The notes: a model not told the origin generated them from the letters alone. Positions 1-8,976 are shown, numbered from the stretch's first letter. The stretch is 55,209 nt of DNA from HGM04593 sp045661205 (GCA_045661205.1 JAZRFE010000046.1:1-55209); one strand, 5' to 3'. Numbers and translations are program-made.

Positions 1-184
1 GAGCAGCCGACCGAGGGATATTTTCGCAATGCGAAAATTCGCGAGCAAAGGCTGTGACGACTAATTTTGTTCTGCGCTGTGCCTTTTGCACCCTTTTGGG
101 CGCCAAAAGGGTGAGATAGAAAAAACAGCCAATAAATTAACGATAAAAGATTAAGGGTAAAAACTACAGTAGAATACAAAAAAA
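1..184. other. Left-edge non-coding stretch with two hairpins
   Basis: No gene is recognised here. All three plus frames are open at the left edge but stop at 55-57, 62-64 and 118-120, and none gives a recognisable C-terminus. Two inverted repeats are visible. One at 20-38 has an 8-bp stem (ATTTTCGC / GCGAAAAT). One at 89-113 has an 11-bp stem (CACCCTTTTGG / CCAAAAGGGTG) with a 3-nt centre. The stretch may be the tail of a gene outside the window or an intergenic repeat. Confidence 0.3.
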
Positions 185-211
185 GGATTGAGGACAAGTA
201 ACCCTCAATCC
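177..211 (-). terminator. Terminator of the nucleotidase-to-fucosidase operon
   Basis: A perfect 9-bp stem (185-193 with 203-211, GGATTGAGG / CCTCAATCC) and a 9-nt loop is followed on the minus strand by a run of eight T. It lies about 25 bp after the GH95 stop codon, so it ends the minus-strand operon. Confidence 0.8.
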
Positions 212-234
212 CTATAATAAGTAAAGCCCCCAAA

Positions 235-2670
235 CTACTCCCTCACAAAAACATACTCTTTCCCGGGCTTAGTGACAACATCATACTCATAAACCTTGCG
301 CAAAGAGGGTTGCTTGGGAGTAACCTCGCGAGAGACAAGCGGAGCAGCCACATCAGCAGGAGCAAAAAGATGATTAGGGCAATCGCCCTCGGCGGGCTTA
401 AGCCCCTTGCCGCGAAGTGGCACATAAGAACGCAGACGAAGCGTACCCCCCACGCGTGAGCGTACACGCACAGTCTCTACCGCTGCATTTTTCCACGAGA
501 CATCAACCACAAAGCCGCCACGAGCGACAAGACCTTTCACGCTACCGGTGTCCCATGCGTCGGGCAGTGCTGGGAGAACGTGCACTGCTCCATCGTGACT
601 TTGCAACAACATTTCGGCAATGCCGGCTGTAAAGCCGAAGTTACCATCTATCTGAAACGGCGGGTGGGCATCGAAAAGATTGGGGTATGTGCGACCGTCG
701 GGGTATTCACGCGTCTTGCCGTCGTTGGGGAGCAGCGAGAGCATATTCTCGATGATGCGGGCTGCGTGGTTGCCGTCGAGCATGCGTGCCCAGAAGTTTA
801 TTTTCCAGCCTATGCTCCACCCTGTTGCTTTGTCGCCACGCTGAACGAGGGTGTTGCGGGCTGCCTCGAAGAGTGCGGGGTTGCTATATGGCGATATCTG
901 ATTGCCGGGGTAAAGCCCGTAGAGGTGTGAGATGTGGCGATGTTGGTCGCGCGGATTATCGACATCTTCGAGCCACTCTTGCAGCTGATTGTGACGACCT
1001 ATCTGCATAGGAGGCAGTTGCGCTATTACCGAGGAGAGTGTGTCGCGATAGGCGGCATCGATGTTCAATATTTTTGCGGCGGAAAGCACGCTTGAGAGTG
1101 CGTCGAAGGCTATCTGATTGTCCATGGTGCAGCCTGCGGCTATCGAGGGGCCTGTGGGGCCATGCTCGGGGGATAGCGATGGGGCGGCAACCAACCAACC
1201 GTATGAAGGGTGCTTCACAAGATAGCTTATGTAAAAGTCGGCGCACCCTTTGAGCACAGGGTAATATTCGCCGAGGAATTTCTTATCGCCGGTAAAGAGG
1301 TAGTGCTGCCACAAATGTGTTGCGAGCCATGCACCGCCGTTGGGCCACATGCCGTAGTATGCGGCATCGACAGGACCTGCGACGCGCCACAGGTCGGTGT
1401 TGTGGTGGGCAACCCACCCTTTCGCGCCGTAGAGACGGCGCGCTGTGGCACTACCTGTCTCGGATAACTCCTTTATCATTGCGAAGAGTGGTTGGTGGGT
1501 CTCGCTGATATTTGTTACCTCGGCGGGCCAATAGTTCATCTCGGTGTTGATGTTGATGGTATATTTGCTGTCCCAGGGGGCGTGCATGCTCTCGTTCCAA
1601 ATGCCCTGAAGGTTGGCTGGCTGTCCGCCGGGTTGCGAGGAGCTTATAAGCAGATAGCGACCATACTGGAACATCAACGCTACAAGCTGTTTGTCGGTGC
1701 CTTTGTGGTAGTCGCGCACACGCTCGTCGGTGGGCTTGCCGGAAGAGTCGCTTGCCGGAAGAGCGAGTTGCACGCGGTCGAACTGTTTTTTGTATGCTTT
1801 GATGTGGGCTTTCAGCGCCTTGCCGTAGGGACTTTTGAGGGCTGTTTGCAATGCCTCGGCCGAGCGTGCATCGGCGTTGCCACTCACATTCTTGTAATTA
1901 ACGTAGTTTGTTGCAGCTGTTATATATATGGTGGCTGATGTTGCGTTGTTTACCTCTAACTTATCGTCTGTGCCACGCAGCTCGCCGTCGCATTTTACCT
2001 GCACGCGACAGTTTGCGCGGAGCGCGGCGGGAATGCCCTCTTGCTCTACTCCGTTGCAGCGCATGACAAGCTGGGCACCGCCGGCTACGACTTCGGCTTT
2101 GAAGGGTGTGCGAAAGGCTACGCCGAAATTGAGCGCACCTGCCTTGTCGGCCTCGACGTGCATAATAATAGCATCGTCGGCAAGCGACGCAAAGAGTGTG
2201 CGGCGATACTCTACTCCACCGACCTTGTAAACGGTTGTCGCTACTGCGTTGCTTATGTTCAGTTCGCGAGAATAGTCGGTTGCCTGTTTATGACCGGGGA
2301 AGTGAAGCATCAGCGAGCCTAACGTCAGGTAGCGCATGCCGTGCTGTCCTGTAAAGGCTGTGCGGTCGATGAGTCCTTGTGCCTCGCCAAAGCGGTTGGA
2401 GAAGATGAGTGAGCGTATTTGGGGAAGAGCATCGAGAAAGCGGGGGCTGTCGTTGTTGTGAGGAGCGCCCGACCAAAAGGTCTCTTCGTTGAGCTGAAGC
2501 TGCTCGTACTCTGTACCGCCGTATACCATTGCTCCCATGCGGGAATTACCCACAGGCAGTGCCTCTACCCATGTGTGGGCGGGCGATGTGTACCACAAAC
2601 GCAGCTCCTCGGCAACGAGTGCAACGCATATATTCATAAAGAGCAATGATAACAAAAATGCTTTTTTCAC
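235..2670 (-). CDS. Glycoside hydrolase family 95, alpha-L-fucosidase-like
   Basis: Secreted or periplasmic glycoside hydrolase of 811 residues, the usual GH95 length. An N-terminal signal peptide (hydrophobic to about residue 20) is followed by the family's entry motif near residues 35-68 (EALPVGNSRMGAM, QLNEETFWSG). The catalytic (alpha/alpha)6 barrel carries ININTEMNYWPAE near residue 374, SPEHGP near 502 and FQIDGNFGF near 675. In characterised GH95 1,2-alpha-L-fucosidases these positions hold the paired Asn, the acid Glu and the Asp. The likely role is removal of terminal fucose from host or plant glycans; some family members act on L-galactose, so substrate is inferred. It is last in a four-gene operon, 6 bp after mntP, with no SusC/SusD or other glycosidase nearby. 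Confidence 0.93.
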   Translation of the reverse strand: MKKAFLLSLLFMNICVALVAEELRLWYTSPAHTWVEALPVGNSRMGAMVYGGTEYEQLQLNEETFWSGAPHNNDSPRFLDALPQIRSLIFSNRFGEAQGLIDRTAFTGQHGMRYLTLGSLMLHFPGHKQATDYSRELNISNAVATTVYKVGGVEYRRTLFASLADDAIIMHVEADKAGALNFGVAFRTPFKAEVVAGGAQLVMRCNGVEQEGIPAALRANCRVQVKCDGELRGTDDKLEVNNATSATIYITAATNYVNYKNVSGNADARSAEALQTALKSPYGKALKAHIKAYKKQFDRVQLALPASDSSGKPTDERVRDYHKGTDKQLVALMFQYGRYLLISSSQPGGQPANLQGIWNESMHAPWDSKYTININTEMNYWPAEVTNISETHQPLFAMIKELSETGSATARRLYGAKGWVAHHNTDLWRVAGPVDAAYYGMWPNGGAWLATHLWQHYLFTGDKKFLGEYYPVLKGCADFYISYLVKHPSYGWLVAAPSLSPEHGPTGPSIAAGCTMDNQIAFDALSSVLSAAKILNIDAAYRDTLSSVIAQLPPMQIGRHNQLQEWLEDVDNPRDQHRHISHLYGLYPGNQISPYSNPALFEAARNTLVQRGDKATGWSIGWKINFWARMLDGNHAARIIENMLSLLPNDGKTREYPDGRTYPNLFDAHPPFQIDGNFGFTAGIAEMLLQSHDGAVHVLPALPDAWDTGSVKGLVARGGFVVDVSWKNAAVETVRVRSRVGGTLRLRSYVPLRGKGLKPAEGDCPNHLFAPADVAAPLVSREVTPKQPSLRKVYEYDVVTKPGKEYVFVRE

Positions 2671-2676
2671 GGGGAT

Positions 2677-3237
2677 TTATGATAAAATTGTGTGTTCAAC
2701 AAGTATTTTCACTCCAAGCAACAGCAACACCGAGCCGCCGAGGAACTCGGCTTTCGACTTGTAGCGACAACCGAAGATGTTGCCTATCTTAAGCCCCACT
2801 ACCGAGAGCACGAATGTGGTAACGCCTATGATTGCTATTGCCGACCATATTTCAACCGACAATACTGCGAAAGAGACGCCCACAGCAAGTGCGTCGATGC
2901 TTGTGGCTACCGCCATAAGGAACATTGTGCGTGGCGAAAAGTCGGGTTCGGGAACAACCTTCTCGCGCGAGAGTGACTCGCGCATCATGTTCATGCCGAT
3001 GATGCCCAGCAGCACGAAGGCTATCCAATGGTCTACACTCGACACAAATCGCGAGAATGTAACGCCCAAATAAAATCCTATAAGCGGCATCAATGCCTGA
3101 AAGCCTCCGAACCAACTGCCCACGCACATAGAGTGGCGGGGCTTTATGGCCTGCACCGAGAGGCCTTTGGCTATGGCTACTGCAAATGCATCCATCGACA
3201 GGCCGACGGCAATTATCAATAGTTCAATATATCCCAT
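2677..3237 (-). CDS. mntP: Manganese efflux pump MntP
   Basis: Inner membrane Mn(II) exporter of the MntP (DUF204) family, 186 residues, the standard size. The protein is hydrophobic throughout with six predicted membrane segments in two related halves. Each half has the conserved acidic motif: LSMDAFAVAIAKG near residue 16 and TSIDALAVGVSFA in the middle. It lies 6 bp after the nitroreductase and 6 bp before the GH95 gene, so it is cotranscribed with both. No yybP-ykoY type manganese riboswitch is possible in such a short gap; regulation would have to act at the operon promoter near 4850. Confidence 0.95.
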   Translation of the reverse strand: MGYIELLIIAVGLSMDAFAVAIAKGLSVQAIKPRHSMCVGSWFGGFQALMPLIGFYLGVTFSRFVSSVDHWIAFVLLGIIGMNMMRESLSREKVVPEPDFSPRTMFLMAVATSIDALAVGVSFAVLSVEIWSAIAIIGVTTFVLSVVGLKIGNIFGCRYKSKAEFLGGSVLLLLGVKILVEHTILS

Positions 3238-3243
3238 TAATCT

Positions 3244-3882
3244 TTATTTTAAAATAAAACTGTCCAAAGACAACTTGGGCACATAGTGCACGCCCCCTTC
3301 GCGATAATATTTTTTATCGTCGCCCTCGTCTATTGTTACAAGTCTTATATCCTCGCAACTGCGACCTATGGCGAGTATCATCAGGGGTTCCAAGCTCAAG
3401 TTAAGCTCGCGCATGATTGCCTCTTTGTCGAACGCGCCGATGCATATTCCGGCAAGTCCCATTTCGGTGGCGCGCAACAGCATGCTCTGTGCAGAAATAC
3501 CCAGGTCGATATATACATTTTTTTCGGGCGCAACAGTGGTGCATATTACTATATATGCGTTAGGCTCGGTGCCGGGCAGTGGCAAGTGCAGCTGTGGCAA
3601 GGCACCGCCCAAACGTATGTGGGGCAACACTTTTACAGCCTCACTGCTGTTCACCATGCGGAAACGAAGCACCTGTGCATTGCGCGCCGAGGGGATGCGG
3701 GTGTTCACCTCGACGATGCTGCGCAGTTGGTCGTCGCGAACGATGAACGAGGAGTCGTAGCCGCGGCAGCTTCTGTTTTTTATCAGCAGAGAGGTGAGGG
3801 TGGTTGTCTGCTTGCGCGAGACACCGGCGACGGAACGGCTCTTGTAGTCCTCGAGCTTTTTATCAAGATAGTTATCAGCCAT
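3244..3882 (-). CDS. Nitroreductase-family protein
   Basis: FMN-dependent oxidoreductase of the nitroreductase superfamily, 212 residues. The N-terminal flavin-binding signature is visible (NRSCRGYDS near residue 36, then IPSARNAQVLRFR), and GLAGICIGAFDKE sits in the C-terminal half where such proteins contact FMN. It is probably cytoplasmic, as no signal peptide is seen. The physiological substrate cannot be read from the sequence. Its start overlaps the end of the upstream 5'-nucleotidase gene by 8 bp, which suggests translational coupling, and mntP follows after 6 bp. Confidence 0.85.
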   Translation of the reverse strand: MADNYLDKKLEDYKSRSVAGVSRKQTTTLTSLLIKNRSCRGYDSSFIVRDDQLRSIVEVNTRIPSARNAQVLRFRMVNSSEAVKVLPHIRLGGALPQLHLPLPGTEPNAYIVICTTVAPEKNVYIDLGISAQSMLLRATEMGLAGICIGAFDKEAIMRELNLSLEPLMILAIGRSCEDIRLVTIDEGDDKKYYREGGVHYVPKLSLDSFILK

Positions 3883-4822
3883 TCTCCTGCTCCTCGTTAT
3901 TTTTTACTGCATTGTTTATCTGCGATGATGAGTAATAGGGCACCTTGCCCGAGGGTACATACTTGCTCGATGTTGTCAGGTGTGTATCCTGGTCGTCGAA
4001 GAAGATGTGGGCACCGAAGGCTTTGAGAAGTTCGTCTTTGCGCAGACCGCCGAGGAAGTAGGCCTCATCGACATACACGCCCCACTTGCGCAGGGTCTTT
4101 ATCACTCTGAAGTGCGAGGGGAGGCTACGCGATGTAACTATTGCCAGACGTAGCGGCGACAGCTCTATGGAGGTGGGGAGACACTCTTGGATGGCCGATA
4201 GTTTCATGAGCAGTTTGGCAAACGGGCCCTCTTTCAGGGGTTCGTCGGCATGCTCTTTCTCGTATTTATAGAAGGCCTCCATTCCCTCGCGTTTGAAGCG
4301 GCACTCCGACTCGTCGGAGAAGAGAACAGCATCGGCATCGAAGGCTATCTTCACGCGGCTCTCCTCGGGGTCGAAGTCGGTGGGCGGGGCGTAGATGAGT
4401 GCCGAAGCGCAGATGCCAGAGTCGATGACACGTTGCACATCCTGCTCGTCTTTGGAGAGGAACAGGTCGATGGAGAACGCCTTGAGGTATTTCGACAGCG
4501 ACTCGCCGCCCGACAGTGCCACGCGGGTGATGTCGAGCTTATATTGGTCGAGCGACTTGAGCATGCGCATGCCTGTCTCGGGGCTGTTGCGCGACATTAC
4601 CACCACCTCAACAATGGGGCGGTTGGCCTGCTTGTTGAGTTCGAGCAAGCTCTTCACAAGATAGAATGCTGTTCCTTTCTCCAACGGTTCATCCTCGTGA
4701 AGTTCTTGATATTCGCGATATTTCTTTATACCGTCACGCTCAAAAATCTCATTCTCTTTCTCAAGGTCGAACAGTGCTCGCGAAGAGACACCGATAACCA
4801 ATCTGCCGTCTAAATTCTCCAT
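3875..4822 (-). CDS. 5'-nucleotidase (cytosolic type I family)
   Basis: Cytoplasmic nucleotidase of the family related to eukaryotic cN-I (Pfam 5-nucleotidase), removing phosphate from nucleoside monophosphates. The protein is 315 residues with the start chosen here. The first half has RLVIGVSSRALFDLEKEN and a VVVMSRNSPETG motif; the middle has IAFDADAVLFSDESE; near the C-terminus HIFFDDQDTH fits the last Asp pair of a HAD-like active site. The start is set at 4822 (MENLDGRL): an in-frame ATG at 4900 lies upstream of a clear promoter (-7 at 4847-4854) and would not be transcribed. First gene of the operon. Confidence 0.88.
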   Translation of the reverse strand: MENLDGRLVIGVSSRALFDLEKENEIFERDGIKKYREYQELHEDEPLEKGTAFYLVKSLLELNKQANRPIVEVVVMSRNSPETGMRMLKSLDQYKLDITRVALSGGESLSKYLKAFSIDLFLSKDEQDVQRVIDSGICASALIYAPPTDFDPEESRVKIAFDADAVLFSDESECRFKREGMEAFYKYEKEHADEPLKEGPFAKLLMKLSAIQECLPTSIELSPLRLAIVTSRSLPSHFRVIKTLRKWGVYVDEAYFLGGLRKDELLKAFGAHIFFDDQDTHLTTSSKYVPSGKVPYYSSSQINNAVKNNEEQENG

Positions 4823-4846
4823 AGGGTTTATTGTATTACATATTTG

Positions 4847-4877
4847 CAAAAATAACTCTTTTACCACTCCCATCAAC
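4847..4877 (-). promoter_or_regulatory. Bacteroidetes-type promoter of the nucleotidase operon
   Basis: On the minus strand, -7 box TATTTTTG at 4847-4854 and -33 box GTTG at 4874-4877 with a 19-nt spacer. The box sits about 25 bp upstream of the chosen ATG at 4822 and decides that start. Confidence 0.65.
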
Positions 4878-4949
4878 AAGATTTTCATTAAAATTTGCAT
4901 CGTGCATTGATTTTATGCGTTTAATAACACAGGGGGAGAAAAAACGCTC

Positions 4950-4957
4950 TATCTTTG
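4950..4957 (+). promoter_or_regulatory. -7 box for the HAD hydrolase gene
   Basis: TATCTTTG fits the -7 consensus TAnnTTTG, 24 bp before the ATG at 4982. No good -33 box is seen at the expected distance. An in-frame TTG at 4955 falls inside this box, which argues against the longer reading frame. Confidence 0.5.
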
Positions 4958-4981
4958 CAACGAATTGCAAACTTAGACTGT

Positions 4982-5605
4982 ATGATAAAAAATCTGATAT
5001 TCGACTTTGGCGGGGTGCTCACCACCATCGACACCAGCCAGGCAATAGAGAGGTTCAAGGCATTGGGTTTGAAGGATGCCGAGAACTATCTTAACTCTTA
5101 CAAGCAGACGGGAATATTCTTTCAGCTGGAAAATGGTGACATCGACGCCGACACCTTCACCGCCGAACTTGGCAAGCTGTGTGGCAGAGAGATTTCGTAC
5201 GACGAAGCTCTTGACGCTTGGATGGGGTTTATTGTGAACGTGCAGACGGAGTTCATGGAGTATCTTCAGACGTTGCGTGGCAAGTATCGTCTGGGCGTGC
5301 TGAGCAACACCAACCCCTTTCTGCAAGGGTGGGCACGCTCGGCAGAGTTCACCAGTGAGGGGAAACGTCTCGACGACTATTTCGACGAGCTTTATCTGAG
5401 TTATCTGATGAAATGTTCAAAGCCCGGCAAGGATATTTACCTGAAAATGTTGAGCGACGGCAATATGCTGCCCCACGAAACGCTTTTTGTCGATGATGGC
5501 GCAAAGAACATCGAGGCGGCTGAGGCTGTGGGTATAAAGACGCTGAAGGCTGTCAATGGCGTAGATTGGCGCAAAGAGCTTGAAGATATTTTGAGCAGAG
5601 ATTAA
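4982..5605 (+). CDS. HAD-superfamily hydrolase (YihX-like)
   Basis: Cytoplasmic phosphatase-like protein of 207 residues in HAD subfamily IA. Motif I is IFDFGGVLTTID with nucleophile Asp8. Motif II is VLSNTNPF, motif III includes the Lys of SKPGKDIYLKM, and motif IV is FVDDGAKNIEAAEAVG. An alpha-helical cap lies between motifs I and II. The residue two after the nucleophile is Gly, not the usual Asp acid/base; the same arrangement occurs in YihX-type glucose-1-phosphatases, which makes a sugar phosphatase role possible but unproved. It is a single-gene transcript ending at a strong palindromic terminator shared with the convergent DUF5723 gene. Confidence 0.85.
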   Translation: MIKNLIFDFGGVLTTIDTSQAIERFKALGLKDAENYLNSYKQTGIFFQLENGDIDADTFTAELGKLCGREISYDEALDAWMGFIVNVQTEFMEYLQTLRGKYRLGVLSNTNPFLQGWARSAEFTSEGKRLDDYFDELYLSYLMKCSKPGKDIYLKMLSDGNMLPHETLFVDDGAKNIEAAEAVGIKTLKAVNGVDWRKELEDILSRD

Positions 5606-5614
5606 ATAAAGAGA

Positions 5615-5655
5615 GCAATAAAAAATCCGACCTTGAAGGTCGGATTTTTTATTGC
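5615..5655. terminator. Two-way palindromic terminator, HAD / DUF5723
   Basis: Perfect 20-bp inverted repeat (5615-5634 with 5636-5655) around one central base. The GC core is flanked by A-runs on the left and T-runs on the right, so it works as an intrinsic terminator for both convergent genes. Confidence 0.9.
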
Positions 5656-5667
5656 ATATTTTGTTTC

Positions 5668-7035
5668 TTAGAAAGGTACGTTGATACCGAGATTCAAGCT
5701 TACATTGCTCGACAGGGGAACAAACTCCTCTGTGACTTTGCCAAGCACCTGGTCCATACCCATAAAGAGATTGAAGCCTTTGGGGTGGATATTGAGCATC
5801 CATCCGAATGCACAGCCGTATGTTCCGGCAGCTACGTTCACGTTGGCAGAGAACCATTTGAGGGGTGCTACATTTGCCGAAAGGCGGAAGTCGGTCCATG
5901 TGCAATCTTCGAGGAAACGAGTGGTGTTGATAAGTCCCACCGAGAGACGGTTGTAGAAAGGCATTGTGTACTCGGCTGCAAGGTTCAATGTTGCGCCTAA
6001 CGCCTTTTTGCGTTTGCCGCGGTCGCCGGCATTTTCGAGCTCGTAGAGACCTACAAGGCCGTCGCTGAGTCGCTCTATCTCGTCTTCAAAATTATTCTCG
6101 TTATCCTCTTCAAAACTGAACTTATAGTCGGCGGTTGAGAATGTCTTGTCGCCATTGGTGGTGGCTACAACATTGTTGCTCCATGAGATGAATCCGAGGT
6201 CGAGCAACGCGGCACCAAACTTCCAATTATCGTCGAGCTTGTACTCGGCACCTAAGTCCACTGCGAATCCTTTGCCGGAAATACCGAAGCCGTCAATTTC
6301 CATTCCATTGACATAAGGGTTGCCTGTATTTTCGCTAATCTCTGTCTCGTAGGCCAATCCCTTTACGCTTGACTGAATCTCGGCATTTGTAACTGCTGTC
6401 CAGCTATTATCATAGAGGTTGAGCTGTGCCTTGCTGAACTCAGCGTCGATATTGGCAATACCCACAAGGAATTTAAGATTTGCTCCCACGCGCAGATTCT
6501 CGTTGATGTTGCGCGAGTGACCCAATGCAATCTCGGCATAAGAGTTGGCGTGCATGCCAAAATCGCTGATGTCGTAGCTTTTATTTTCGAGGCCCTCTTT
6601 TGCAAACTGGAAAAGTGCTTTGGGAAGCATGGCGTATGTGCTTGCACGAAAATTTACGCCAATGGTGTTGTAACCGCCAAAGGCTTTGAAACCTGCCGAG
6701 ATTATCTGAATGTTCGCATCGAAGTGGAGGTTGTTCTTGTCGGAGATATTATCCATGAACTCGCTTGAACTTACCGAGGGGTTGAGGAAAGTGGTTGTCT
6801 TGCCATTCTTCACATAGATAAAATCTCCGAGGTTCATGTTACCTCTGATGCCTAAGTTCAAGTTACCATAGATGGGAACAGATATATAGTTCTGACTATT
6901 ACCGACTGCGGGGTTAATCTCGTGACGATACATGTAACCATCTGTAAAGTAACCCGATATTGTGTGCTGGGCTTTTGCTTGTGCCACGAACAGCACCACT
7001 GCTACAAGAGTCAGAATGTATTTTATGTTTTTCAT
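5668..7035 (-). CDS. DUF5723-family outer membrane protein
   Basis: Secreted protein of 455 residues with a clear signal peptide (MKNIKYILTLVAVVLFV, cleavage near AKAQ). The mature part begins HTISGYFTDGYMYRHEINPA, which is typical of the DUF5723 family of Bacteroidetes, and then shows alternating short amphipathic strands with many Gly and aromatic residues and ends in INVPF, as expected for an outer membrane beta-barrel. Its function is unknown. It follows the large lipoprotein gene by 31 bp in the same operon, so the two probably act together at the cell envelope. An acidic stretch near residues 305-325 (EEDNENNFEDEIER) looks like a surface loop. Confidence 0.85.
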   Translation of the reverse strand: MKNIKYILTLVAVVLFVAQAKAQHTISGYFTDGYMYRHEINPAVGNSQNYISVPIYGNLNLGIRGNMNLGDFIYVKNGKTTTFLNPSVSSSEFMDNISDKNNLHFDANIQIISAGFKAFGGYNTIGVNFRASTYAMLPKALFQFAKEGLENKSYDISDFGMHANSYAEIALGHSRNINENLRVGANLKFLVGIANIDAEFSKAQLNLYDNSWTAVTNAEIQSSVKGLAYETEISENTGNPYVNGMEIDGFGISGKGFAVDLGAEYKLDDNWKFGAALLDLGFISWSNNVVATTNGDKTFSTADYKFSFEEDNENNFEDEIERLSDGLVGLYELENAGDRGKRKKALGATLNLAAEYTMPFYNRLSVGLINTTRFLEDCTWTDFRLSANVAPLKWFSANVNVAAGTYGCAFGWMLNIHPKGFNLFMGMDQVLGKVTEEFVPLSSNVSLNLGINVPF

Positions 7036-7066
7036 AATAGATGTTTTTATTCCTCTTATTGTTTAT

Positions 7067-8917
7067 TTAGAATTCATCAACATATTCGCCATTAACAGCA
7101 ATCTTCAGATTTTTGAAGTTTATTGCCTGGTTGGGAGCAAGCGACTCGCCATTGGCACCGCTGAGCTTGGCACGTATAATGATGCCATCGAGATTTTTAA
7201 TGCTACCGTTTATTTTTATCTCCAAAGGCTGGTCGGCTGTTGTCGCGCTAAGTGTGACAGGAGTACTCTTCACTCCCTTTATAATTTCACCATTCACATC
7301 GATGGGATGGAAAGAGAGTTCCACATTGAGAGGTACCTCGGAATTTACGTCGGCCTTTACTGTGATGGCATCTATTGAGAGTTTGTCGAGTGTCTCGTCG
7401 TACCAGCCGTCGAGTGTATCCTGATAGATGATAAACGATGTTTTGTCTTTGAGGGCAAGAGGCGCATAGAAAAGATAAGTTCCCTGAACCTTATCTATCT
7501 TCTGGTCAAGCTCGAAATTTGTGATAGTCTGTTCGGGTATCTGAGGGTGTATTACATCGACCTCGATTTTGTTGGGAAGTCCGTTGGCACCATTACCACT
7601 GAGAATATCGGAGAAGTTGTTGAACTTCTTGTTTACAGCATCTTTGTACTTAACGTGCATCTGCTCCTGAGACATATTTCCATCGGTTGTCAGACAGTAG
7701 ACATTTTTTGCATCATTCAGTCTGAGTCTATCCTCGCCCAATGATATGTTTTTAACGCTGCCATCTTTGTGTCTGGCCATCATTGCAAGACCTGCCTCGG
7801 CGTATATGTGGTTCGATGCCAGAGGGTTGTTCAAACGAAGGTATATCTGAGGATTAGCCAATTTAATATCGGTAGAGTCCTGACTTAACATATCGGGGAT
7901 GTCATTCAAACTGATGGGGTCGATTTTTATATCCTCAATATCATACTGTATTTTTCCCGAAAATTCCGACACGACAATTTCGGAAAGTTTGGGGGCACAC
8001 ACGTAATTGATATCTTTAGGAAGGTCTTCCAATGTGAATCCTTCGTCCATCTCGTCGCCATATACAACAATGTCGCCGACTACTCTGACGCTCGAAGCAA
8101 GCACAAACTCGCCATTCTCGAATTTTATATCGTTTCCGGCTTTTTCAATATCTATGGCAACAACATGGACATTGAAATCCAATTCTCCGCTTTCGACCTT
8201 CATCTCCAAAGGCTCGCCATAAAGTTCCTCGTATTTGGAAAACTCGAGGCTACCGGTGTTTTCGTCGTAACATTTTGTTACATTTACCTTTTCATCGCCT
8301 ATTGCCAGAACGAATTCACCTTCCAAGCCTTTAGGCATCTCCACCTTGATTTCTTCGAAATTCACGTATTTGGTTTTCGATATCAGTTCTGAGTTCTCAG
8401 AGACTGTGATAGATGTTCCGAAGTCGGCATCAACACCTATTTTTTTGAGTCCGATAATTGAGGGATCGACCTTGCCTGCTGCCGAGAATTGTGTGATATC
8501 GGCACCATTTATAGGATAGCTGATGCTGGAGGTCGCATCTTTTTCCACCCCACCCTTGCGACGACGGATACTTGAAGCTTTGTCGCGTGTGAGCACTGCA
8601 TTGATAGGTTCGATGTCGGGACTTTTTGTCTCAAAGCCCGGAATCTCTATCTCTTTCGATTCAAATTCGCCCTCTTCGATAATTGCGTATATTACGCTGC
8701 CATCTTCCAAAGTGTCCTTTTTCACCTTGCCATCCTCGTCAAGGTCGAGCACACTGTTGAGCACCAAAGAATCCACATTCAAGGGAATTGTAAGATTCTT
8801 AACGCTGACACCTACGGTAGTATCCAGATCTGATAGTTTATAGGTACTGTCCACGCACGATACAAACATTGCACCTGCCGCTACCAAGAACATCATTAGT
8901 TTTTTCCTTGTCATCAT
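7067..8917 (-). CDS. Large secreted lipoprotein of unknown function
   Basis: Protein of 616 residues. The N-terminus (MMTRKKLMMFLVAAGAMFV) is a signal peptide ending in a lipobox-like VSC, so Cys21 is probably lipidated. The mature part is rich in Asp, Glu, Ser and Val, has many beta-strand-like segments, and has no Cys-rich or catalytic motif that I recognise. A basic patch (SIRRRKGG) interrupts it near residue 118. Repeated phrases such as LTIPLNVDSL, VEMPKGLEGEF and VPLNVELSFHPI suggest several beta-sandwich modules. It is the first gene before the DUF5723 protein and has its own promoter. A role as the lipoprotein partner of that barrel is inference from position. Confidence 0.8.
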   Translation of the reverse strand: MMTRKKLMMFLVAAGAMFVSCVDSTYKLSDLDTTVGVSVKNLTIPLNVDSLVLNSVLDLDEDGKVKKDTLEDGSVIYAIIEEGEFESKEIEIPGFETKSPDIEPINAVLTRDKASSIRRRKGGVEKDATSSISYPINGADITQFSAAGKVDPSIIGLKKIGVDADFGTSITVSENSELISKTKYVNFEEIKVEMPKGLEGEFVLAIGDEKVNVTKCYDENTGSLEFSKYEELYGEPLEMKVESGELDFNVHVVAIDIEKAGNDIKFENGEFVLASSVRVVGDIVVYGDEMDEGFTLEDLPKDINYVCAPKLSEIVVSEFSGKIQYDIEDIKIDPISLNDIPDMLSQDSTDIKLANPQIYLRLNNPLASNHIYAEAGLAMMARHKDGSVKNISLGEDRLRLNDAKNVYCLTTDGNMSQEQMHVKYKDAVNKKFNNFSDILSGNGANGLPNKIEVDVIHPQIPEQTITNFELDQKIDKVQGTYLFYAPLALKDKTSFIIYQDTLDGWYDETLDKLSIDAITVKADVNSEVPLNVELSFHPIDVNGEIIKGVKSTPVTLSATTADQPLEIKINGSIKNLDGIIIRAKLSGANGESLAPNQAINFKNLKIAVNGEYVDEF

Positions 8918-8976
8918 TTTAATTTCTTTATTATTTTGCTTACCAAGAAGTTATTTGTTAAAATGTTAATTTTTGA

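Noticed and set aside
3286..4026. Long open frame on the plus strand opposite the nitroreductase and nucleotidase genes
   Set aside because: It is antisense to two well-supported genes, has a Cys/Tyr/His-rich composition unlike a real protein and no family motif. Similar antisense frames occur opposite GH95, ComEC, the debranching enzyme and YidC.
4823..4900. N-terminal extension of the 5'-nucleotidase to an ATG at 4900
   Set aside because: A Bacteroidetes promoter (-7 at 4847-4854, -33 at 4874-4877) lies within the extension, and the added residues have no family match.
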